The notes under the pieces were generated by a model. That model made no database searches and was not told the DNA's origin. It saw only the letters and a list, made by a program, of their open reading frames with translations. A stretch of DNA of 5,567 nt from Cytophagales bacterium (GTDB lineage Bacteria; Bacteroidota; Bacteroidia; Cytophagales; Spirosomataceae). Positions 1 through 5,567 of the stretch are shown piece by piece (position 1 is the stretch's first letter; every line of letters starts with the position of its first letter). The translations under genes and the position numbers were made by a program. Where the stretch lies: contig JAGWUO010000096.1 in assembly GCA_028868395.1 (NCBI GenBank), positions 1 through 5,567 of the forward strand, written 5' to 3'.

Positions 1-449
1 GAACGCTTCAAGTTCATTACTAAGGATAAATTCAATGAATCTTTACGTTGGATCGAAGAGTTCAAGTCTTTGATATATTTTCCTTGTTCGTTCAAGGCAT
101 CTAAAGACTTGCGGATACTTTCAGCACCTGATTTGTTGATTACGGAAAGATCTGATAAACGATCTAATAAGTTTGTATTTGTTTTTTTGAAGTAATCTAA
201 TTGCTCTTGTAAAGCTTTCAATTGACCATTCTTCGCTTCTAAATCTGTATCTCTCTTTTTCAATTCACCTTGAAGGCTAGCTGTTAAAGATTGGCAATCT
301 GATAAATCTGCTTTTGCTTTAGATAAAGCTGAGCTACTAGATGCTTGTAATTGAGTTAATTGTGATTCCAAATCCGCTAATTTCTTCTTCCCTACACAAG
401 AGGTAAATAAGAAAGGCATCATTGCGAATACCAAGAGTAGTTTTTTCAT
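1..449 (-). CDS. Coiled-coil lipoprotein, N-terminal part of an OmpA-family protein (cut by window edge)
   Basis: The frame opens with ATG at 449-447 and runs off the left edge after 149 codons, so the C-terminus is missing. Residues 1-18 form a lipoprotein signal: K2 K3, a hydrophobic stretch, and the lipobox LFTSC with the lipidated Cys at 18. Residues about 24-100 are rich in Leu, Gln, Lys and Ser with heptad-like Leu spacing and read as a coiled coil; residues 100-149 continue as polar helix. In Bacteroidota, proteins with this N-terminus normally continue into a peptidoglycan-binding OmpA/MotB domain. That domain would lie outside the window, so the family call rests on my recognition of the N-terminal half. 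The expected role is an outer-membrane lipoprotein tethering the envelope to peptidoglycan. It is probably transcribed alone, with a -7-like element 27 nt upstream and a stem-loop separating it from marR. No Shine-Dalgarno is visible. Confidence 0.72.
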   Translation of the reverse strand, partial: MKKLLLVFAMMPFLFTSCVGKKKLADLESQLTQLQASSSSALSKAKADLSDCQSLTASLQGELKKRDTDLEAKNGQLKALQEQLDYFKKTNTNLLDRLSDLSVINKSGAESIRKSLDALNEQGKYIKDLNSSIQRKDSLNLSLVMNLKR

Positions 450-475
450 AACGCAGTTTTTGTTTAATTATCGAG

Positions 476-483
476 CAAAAATA
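476..483 (-). promoter_or_regulatory. Candidate -7 promoter element of the coiled-coil lipoprotein gene
   Basis: On the minus strand this reads TATTTTTG, an exact match to the Bacteroidota -7 consensus TAnnTTTG. It lies 26 nt before the ATG at 449, which would give a leader of roughly 20 nt. A clear TTTG -33 box at normal spacing is not visible, because the nearest upstream bases belong to the stem-loop after marR. The match is short and AT-rich, so chance is possible. Confidence 0.45.
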
Positions 484-498
484 AGGATCTCCTTTAAT

Positions 499-524
499 AA
501 ACGTATCCCGAAATACGTTTTTTT
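499..524 (-). terminator. Stem-loop just after marR, probable terminator
   Basis: AAACGTAT (499-506) and ATACGTTT (513-520) form a perfect 8-bp inverted repeat with a 6-nt loop. It sits 4 nt beyond the marR stop codon. On the minus strand the downstream U run is weak (UUUAUUAAAGG); the better T run (518-524) faces the plus strand, where no gene arrives. It most likely ends marR transcription or stabilises its 3' end. Intrinsic termination efficiency in the minus direction is uncertain. Confidence 0.5.
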
Positions 525-971
525 CTAGATTGTTTTTAAAATTTCTCCGGCATCCTCTTCCATCACTTGATTAACCGTAGACATCACCTCAAAAAATACG
601 GCTAATTTTTCCGGCGCAATTCGATCGTAGATTAACTTATTAAAGGCAATCACACCCTTCCGAGCCTGGTCCCGCTTCTTTTTACCAATTTCTGTCAAAA
701 AGATTTTTACCACTCTTTTGTCCTCATAGTTCGCTGAGCGTTCTATCCATTTTTTTTCCTCTAAGGTTTTTAACATTCTTGTTAAAGACCTCGCCTCTAA
801 TCCGAGTGCCGGCGCAATCTTGGTGGCTGGTGTTCCATCTTTGTCGATATGCAACAAGACATACCCAATCGCCATCGTCATGTCAAACTGCGCAGAATAC
901 GTATTGTACATGCGGCTGATGGCGTACCAACCGGTCTTTATATGGAAATCAATCGTTTCTTCTGCTTTCAT
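525..971 (-). CDS. MarR-family winged-helix transcriptional regulator
   Basis: This is a 148-residue protein, the usual size for MarR regulators, which bind palindromic DNA as dimers and often respond to small ligands. Residues 1-40 form the N-terminal dimerisation helices. Residues about 48-72 are the helix-turn-helix, with a conserved-looking recognition helix around EARSLTRMLKTLEEK. Residues 80-96 form the beta wing with the hallmark D84-K85-R86 followed by the LT (92-93) and G96 that usually close this element. The C-terminal helices complete the dimer interface. ATG at 971-969 gives a full-length protein; no Shine-Dalgarno is visible. It is flanked by stem-loops on both sides and so is probably monocistronic, leaving its target unclear from context. 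An inverted repeat overlapping its own candidate promoter suggests autoregulation. From memory, close Bacteroidota relatives are often beside fatty-acid beta-oxidation genes; none are visible here. Confidence 0.92.
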   Translation of the reverse strand: MKAEETIDFHIKTGWYAISRMYNTYSAQFDMTMAIGYVLLHIDKDGTPATKIAPALGLEARSLTRMLKTLEEKKWIERSANYEDKRVVKIFLTEIGKKKRDQARKGVIAFNKLIYDRIAPEKLAVFFEVMSTVNQVMEEDAGEILKTI

Positions 972-994
972 AGTAATCCTGCATTTGTATGCGA

Positions 995-1024
995 ATAAGG
1001 TATGCTACCCTACCTTTGGACAAA
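995..1024 (-). promoter_or_regulatory. Candidate marR promoter overlapping an inverted repeat (possible operator)
   Basis: On the minus strand a TTTG (1024-1021) lies 18 nt upstream of TACCTTAT (1002-995), an imperfect match to the Bacteroidota pair TTTG and TAnnTTTG. The same stretch holds AAGGTA (997-1002) and TACCTT (1011-1016), a perfect 6-bp inverted repeat with an 8-bp spacer, plus a second GTATGC copy at 987-992 and 1000-1005. A palindrome over the -7 region of a marR gene fits the common autorepression layout. The -7 match is weak and no binding site is proven. Confidence 0.35.
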
Positions 1025-1031
1025 AATGAAC

Positions 1032-1064
1032 TAAAAAAAAATAGGATGCAAGCATCCTATTTTC
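1032..1064 (-). terminator. Rho-independent terminator of the atpD-atpC-lipoprotein operon
   Basis: ATAGGATGC (1041-1049) and GCATCCTAT (1052-1060) are perfect inverted repeats. Read on the minus strand, the hairpin is followed by a run of nine T (complement of the A run 1033-1041). It begins 26 nt beyond the lipoprotein stop codon at 1087-1089. The layout is a textbook intrinsic terminator for leftward transcription. A short T run (1060-1063) on the plus side is much weaker, so it mainly serves the minus strand. Confidence 0.9.
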
Positions 1065-1086
1065 AAATTCCGATAAAAGCAATCGA

Positions 1087-1659
1087 TTATTGAACTCGAT
1101 TACCCTTCATTCTTTTCGAATTAACCTTTAAGCCATTCAAAGAAGATTTCATAATCATCAAACGAACTCGAGGCGTTTTCGTCACCGACTTCGTCAATCC
1201 CTCATACTTTTCGTTGTACACTAAGTATTTGCTCCCTTCAAAGTTCAAACGAGAGATAGATGAGTTTCCTGTTTCATCAACCAATTGATAGAAATACTCT
1301 CCGCGTTCCCCTAAAACAGGTGCAAAGATCAAACTATTAGACTCCTTGGCTGGATTGTCAAAAGAAACATACAATTTATCTCCCTCTTCCTTCAATAAAG
1401 CACCCGGAGTTTGTTTCTCTAAACTAACACGATTAATCGACTTGCCGTTTTTGAAAACCAATGCCCCCGCTTTCACGTTCGCATCTGTCGAACTCATTTC
1501 TCTTTCTAAAATCAAGCCATTGTCATTGTAAAACTGAATCTTGTTCAAAGGAATGTTACTTTCCTTCACCGTTGCTAAAATAGATCCTGTTAAAAAGGCC
1601 TTCTCCGAGCAGGAGCTAAATAAGACCGTTGCAAACAATAAAATGGCCAGTTTTTTCAT
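1087..1659 (-). CDS. Small lipoprotein of unknown function, third gene of the atpDC operon
   Basis: This 190-residue protein begins with a clear lipoprotein signal: K2 K3, hydrophobic residues 4-14, and the lipobox LFSSC with Cys17 as the lipidation site. It is therefore expected to be exported and anchored in a membrane. The mature part (about 174 residues) has alternating hydrophobic and polar residues, as in beta-rich domains, and no second membrane segment. The last 35 residues are strongly basic, with many Lys and Arg (for example RVRLMIMK and SKRMKGNR). I recognise no named domain or catalytic motif. ATG at 1659-1657 lies only 7 nt after the atpC stop, without a Shine-Dalgarno. A strong terminator follows the gene, so it almost certainly shares the atpDC transcript. 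A role in ATP synthase function is not implied by sequence, since epsilon is cytoplasmic and this protein is exported; co-expression may simply supply a constitutively needed envelope protein. Confidence 0.88.
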   Translation of the reverse strand: MKKLAILLFATVLFSSCSEKAFLTGSILATVKESNIPLNKIQFYNDNGLILEREMSSTDANVKAGALVFKNGKSINRVSLEKQTPGALLKEEGDKLYVSFDNPAKESNSLIFAPVLGERGEYFYQLVDETGNSSISRLNFEGSKYLVYNEKYEGLTKSVTKTPRVRLMIMKSSLNGLKVNSKRMKGNRVQ

Positions 1660-1666
1660 GAGAATG

Positions 1667-1897
1667 TTAGTTAACGCCTTCGGCTAAAACAAGTACTCGA
1701 TTATTCAAAACTTCAACAACTCCTCCTTCGATTTGGAAGACCTCTTTATCAGCTGTTAATTCTCCTTTAGCTAAAGTAGAAACGATGGCTGCGTGGTCAT
1801 TTAAAATTTGGAAGGAACCATTAACGCCAGGCAAAGTCACTACAGATGCTTCTGCAGAGAAAACTTTACGATCCGGTGTAATAATTTCTACAAACAT
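1667..1897 (-). CDS. atpC: F1Fo ATP synthase epsilon subunit, short form
   Basis: The product is part of the central stalk of F1, on the cytoplasmic face of the inner membrane, where it couples gamma and the c-ring. At 76 residues it matches only the N-terminal beta-sandwich domain of the family. Recognisable features are the opening MFVEIITPDRKVFS, then the LPGVNGSFQILNDHA segment (the family's G-x-hydrophobic-L-x-x-H-A core), and the closing IEGGVVEVLNNRVLVLAE strands. The C-terminal two-helix domain that can inhibit ATP hydrolysis in E. coli (about 138 residues in total) is absent. The reading frame stops cleanly with TAA and the next gene starts 7 nt later, so this is not a truncation by frameshift. 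Short epsilon subunits are, as I recall, usual in Bacteroidota. ATG at 1897-1895 lies 8 nt after the atpD stop, consistent with coupled expression. Confidence 0.96.
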   Translation of the reverse strand: MFVEIITPDRKVFSAEASVVTLPGVNGSFQILNDHAAIVSTLAKGELTADKEVFQIEGGVVEVLNNRVLVLAEGVN

Positions 1898-1905
1898 AAT
1901 TTTCT

Positions 1906-3438
<1,533 letters not shown>

Positions 3439-3459
3439 TTAGCTAAAAAACTACGATTT

Positions 3460-3489
3460 TGTATTAGTTCACGAATGCTAATACATTCG
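3460..3489 (-). repeat. Two overlapping inverted repeats in the atpD leader
   Basis: TGTATTAG (3460-3467) and CTAATACA (3478-3485) form a perfect 8-bp repeat with a 10-nt loop. CGAATG (3472-3477) and CATTCG (3484-3489) form a perfect 6-bp repeat with a 6-nt loop. Each hairpin uses bases of the other, so in RNA they would exclude one another. From the promoter position, the 6-bp hairpin would lie at or very near the 5' end of the atpD transcript. The function is unknown: mRNA stabiliser, switch or DNA-binding site are all possible. Confidence 0.5.
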
Positions 3490-3494
3490 GACTG

Positions 3495-3526
3495 CAAAAT
3501 TAGCCTCTTAATTCGAATTTACCAAA
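3495..3526 (-). promoter_or_regulatory. Promoter of the atpDC operon, Bacteroidota type
   Basis: On the minus strand TTTG (3526-3523) is followed after 20 nt by TAATTTTG (3502-3495). Together they match the Bacteroidota primary sigma consensus TTTG and TAnnTTTG. The predicted transcription start lies near 3488, giving a leader of about 65 nt before the atpD ATG. The leader has no Shine-Dalgarno and is A-rich just before the start codon on the minus strand, as is normal in this phylum. Confidence 0.65.
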
Positions 3527-3596
3527 ACAGAAATTAGTATTTTTCAACTATTTTTTGCCAAAATCAGGCAATTTCTTTGAATGAATCGTAGTTTGT

Positions 3597-5567
3597 ATGA
3601 AATTTAGGAATTCATTTTTGAACCAAAATATGCGCTTGTCTATCCCCGCGTTTTCGAAATACCTTTTTTACATGACCGCTTTAGTGCTCGTGGCTATTTG
3701 TGGGCTATGGATTTCTGGAGGTATGTCAGCTTTTACGTGGGTCGAAGTCTCAGAAATGATTCCATTTAACAAGGTGGTCGACACACAAGCCGGCCAAGAT
3801 TTGCATGCGAACGTCTATTTCATTCGGCAAAACTTTCAAATCCAGGCAACATCCCTCAACGCCGCGCCAGAAATCATAGGATTCACCTTGGCTTTGCTCG
3901 GCCTAGGGGTGGCACTTTTTTCTTTTTTACCGGTTTGGCAGGCCGTACTGGGCGCCACGCTTTGGTTTGGGATCGTCGCTTTCACTTTGTCTGACGCTTC
4001 TTTTTCTGCTTTATCGCAGATTATCAGTGGTCAGATCTTTAGCTTGAGCCTTTTGGCGCTTGCAGGCCTATCTGTTTTGAGCGCGGCATCAATCCCTTCC
4101 TTCCTACTCGGTTTGTCACATAGTTCCACTACTGCCGGATCGAAGAAGAATCGCAGCATTTTAGGTTTGGTTTGGGGGATCAATTTGCTGTTGACTTTTA
4201 GTAATCAGCGATTTGACATGGGAATTCGTACGGCGATTCCTGCTTTTATCTGGGTGATTATAGCTTTGGGTGTATATGGGTACCAAAATAAAGACAACAA
4301 ATCCTTGCTCGGAATTTGCCTACTAGGCCTTTCATCCCTGATTCCACTCTTGTGGCACGCAAACACGCCGGGAATTCAGGCGATTGAAAGCTGGAATTTG
4401 ATTAACCAGGTGCTGATGGGGCTACTTTTTCCGCTATTTATTTACCGGAATTTTGGCCCTCTACTTGTACAAAACCTTCCCATCCACAAAGTCATACACA
4501 AGGCCGTTACACTTCCGCTACACTTAATCCAGATCGGAGTTCTCATTTTGAGTGTGGGCGCCGTCTTTGCATTTAATTCCAGTGCTTACCATCTAGGAAT
4601 GGCGGCGAAAGAGAATTACGCGGGCGATGTATCCTCTTTATTGGAGGACAAACAGATGGCGGAAATCCATTACAAGAACGCCACTCTGCACAGCCGTTTA
4701 AATACCAAAAGCAATCTAAGCCTAGCCGCCCTCGCGCAACAAGCGGGCGACACAGAGACCTTCGCCTATTATGTGGCAGCCAGCCAAAATTCACAGAAAG
4801 ATCCCGCTCTTTCCGTAGCGCTTGCGAATGTATTCGCCACAGAAAACCGCCCTTTTGATGCCTTATTCACCTTACAAAAAAGTGATTTAACTGACCCACG
4901 CATCGCCACACAGCTTGCCTTACAATACGAAAGACTGGCTGTTGCGGATTCCGCGGTTTATTTTTACGATCGCGCACTTTCATTAGATCCAGATAATCCG
5001 CTCTACATAGCCAATAAGTTATACGCGGAGTCCACATATTTAAAACGAAAGCCAGCATTCAACCCATCGGAAGACTTAGCCATACAAGCTAATTTAGTTG
5101 CCGCAGGAATTCCTACGGCACCGATGAGCCCTTCTTTTGTTCCGAAGGCGGATTTACGCGATTTGGTATACCTATATAATGGATTGGTGTTTTGGAAAGG
5201 GAAAGCACCTCTGTATGACTTAACAGGCTGGCAAAGATCTCTAGGCGAAATGTTCCCAGAATTAGAACTATTGAAGTCTTGGCAAGCCTTTTACCACGCA
5301 AAACCTGTAGTCGCATTAAACCAATTGAATGTGTCCATCGCGGCGGATACAACGCAAGGTTCGGGAATGACAGGGATTTTAGCTTTTTGGAAATATGCGA
5401 CGGCTTTTTCGGTAAAGACACCTCCGGTTTCAAAAGCGAATGCACTAATGATGTTAGAAAAATACCCTTTTCAAATCCCGGTTTTGCAACAGGCACTTCC
5501 GCTAGTACCCGCAAAAAAAGGGTACGAGGCTGCGCTGGCCGCATTGCAATGGAACGAACAAAATCCG
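3597..5567 (+). CDS. Polytopic membrane protein with periplasmic TPR-like domain, unknown function (cut by window edge)
   Basis: The frame runs from ATG at 3597 to the right edge without a stop: 657 codons, C-terminus missing. About nine hydrophobic segments can be seen, near residues 22-41, 91-112, 114-132, 147-172, 187-202, 212-229, 236-253, 268-283 and 305-326. The loops after segments 4, 6 and 8 are rich in Lys, Arg or His and the N-terminus is basic, which by the positive-inside rule puts the N-terminus in the cytoplasm and everything after residue 327 in the periplasm. Residues about 350-480 are helical with TPR-like spacing, clearest at YERLAVADSAVYFYDRALSLDPDNPLY (split: YERLAVADSAVYFYDRAL, then SLDPDNPLY), a typical TPR unit end. 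Residues 520-657 continue as Ala/Leu-rich helices. No catalytic motif is recognised. ATG at 3630 (residue 12) or 3672 (residue 26) are alternative starts; none has a Shine-Dalgarno. Arginine is spread over all six codons, unlike atpD, suggesting modest expression. It is divergent from atpD. Confidence 0.88.
   Translation, partial: MKFRNSFLNQNMRLSIPAFSKYLFYMTALVLVAICGLWISGGMSAFTWVEVSEMIPFNKVVDTQAGQDLHANVYFIRQNFQIQATSLNAAPEIIGFTLALLGLGVALFSFLPVWQAVLGATLWFGIVAFTLSDASFSALSQIISGQIFSLSLLALAGLSVLSAASIPSFLLGLSHSSTTAGSKKNRSILGLVWGINLLLTFSNQRFDMGIRTAIPAFIWVIIALGVYGYQNKDNKSLLGICLLGLSSLIPLLWHANTPGIQAIESWNLINQVLMGLLFPLFIYRNFGPLLVQNLPIHKVIHKAVTLPLHLIQIGVLILSVGAVFAFNSSAYHLGMAAKENYAGDVSSLLEDKQMAEIHYKNATLHSRLNTKSNLSLAALAQQAGDTETFAYYVAASQNSQKDPALSVALANVFATENRPFDALFTLQKSDLTDPRIATQLALQYERLAVADSAVYFYDRALSLDPDNPLYIANKLYAESTYLKRKPAFNPSEDLAIQANLVAAGIPTAPMSPSFVPKADLRDLVYLYNGLVFWKGKAPLYDLTGWQRSLGEMFPELELLKSWQAFYHAKPVVALNQLNVSIAADTTQGSGMTGILAFWKYATAFSVKTPPVSKANALMMLEKYPFQIPVLQQALPLVPAKKGYEAALAALQWNEQNP

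Noticed and set aside
1..449. High similarity of the signal regions of the two lipoproteins (both begin MKKL and end in an SC or TSC lipobox), considered as a sign of duplication.
   Set aside because: The likeness is limited to the generic signal peptide; the mature parts (coiled coil versus beta-rich) are unrelated.
820..1029. Plus-strand open frame of 69 codons opposite the start of marR.
   Set aside because: It lies antisense to the well-supported MarR regulator over most of its length and shows no protein-like features; it is a shadow frame.
3555..3571. TTGCC/GGCAA inverted repeat with a 7-nt spacer upstream of the membrane-TPR gene.
   Set aside because: A 5-bp repeat in AT-rich intergenic DNA is expected by chance, and it does not line up with a recognisable promoter.
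3572..3595. Possible -7 boxes for the membrane-TPR gene (TTTCTTTG at 3572-3579, TAGTTTG at 3589-3595).
   Set aside because: The first has a mismatch and no TTTG box at normal spacing; the second is one base short of the TAnnTTTG pattern and sits almost on the chosen ATG. Neither is good enough to call.
5113..5544. A 143-codon minus-strand open frame inside the membrane-TPR gene.
   Set aside because: It is antisense to a continuous 657-codon frame with clear membrane and TPR features. Its translation has no recognisable domain and it lacks a promoter-like upstream region. Two shorter minus-strand frames at 4573-4794 and 4867-5058 fail for the same reasons.
3597..5567. Horizontal transfer of the membrane-TPR gene, suggested by more mixed codon use than atpD.
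   Set aside because: atpD is biased by high expression, so the contrast is expected. No mobile-element sequence, integration repeat or sharp composition break is visible.

Overview
The window looks like chromosomal DNA of a Bacteroidota bacterium, most likely a Cytophagales-type lineage (the lineage is inference). Three things point that way. The ATP synthase beta subunit carries two insertions relative to E. coli that I associate with this phylum. The epsilon subunit is a very short form. Genes lack Shine-Dalgarno sequences but have TAnnTTTG-like -7 promoter elements upstream. No rRNA, tRNA, CRISPR array, insertion sequence or phage gene was found.

Layout, right to left on the minus strand: atpD (F1 beta), atpC (F1 epsilon) and a small lipoprotein gene follow each other with gaps of 8 and 7 nt. 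They look like one operon, closed by a strong rho-independent terminator near 1032-1064. Next comes a single-gene marR-family regulator (525-971) with its own candidate promoter and an overlapping inverted repeat. Last is the N-terminal part of a coiled-coil lipoprotein (449 to the left edge) that I recognise as the start of an OmpA-family cell-envelope protein.

Divergent from atpD, the right third (3597 to the right edge) is one uninterrupted plus-strand reading frame of 657 codons that is still open at the edge. It encodes a protein with about nine membrane segments followed by a TPR-like helical domain predicted to lie in the periplasm. I cannot assign it a function. The 173-bp region between it and atpD holds a good Bacteroidota-type promoter for atpD and two overlapping, mutually exclusive inverted repeats in the predicted atpD leader.

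Most of the window is ordinary housekeeping DNA, and I do not see a clear new multi-gene system. The points most worth a second look are the unknown lipoprotein in the atpDC operon, the alternative hairpins in the atpD leader, and the uncharacterised membrane-TPR protein.
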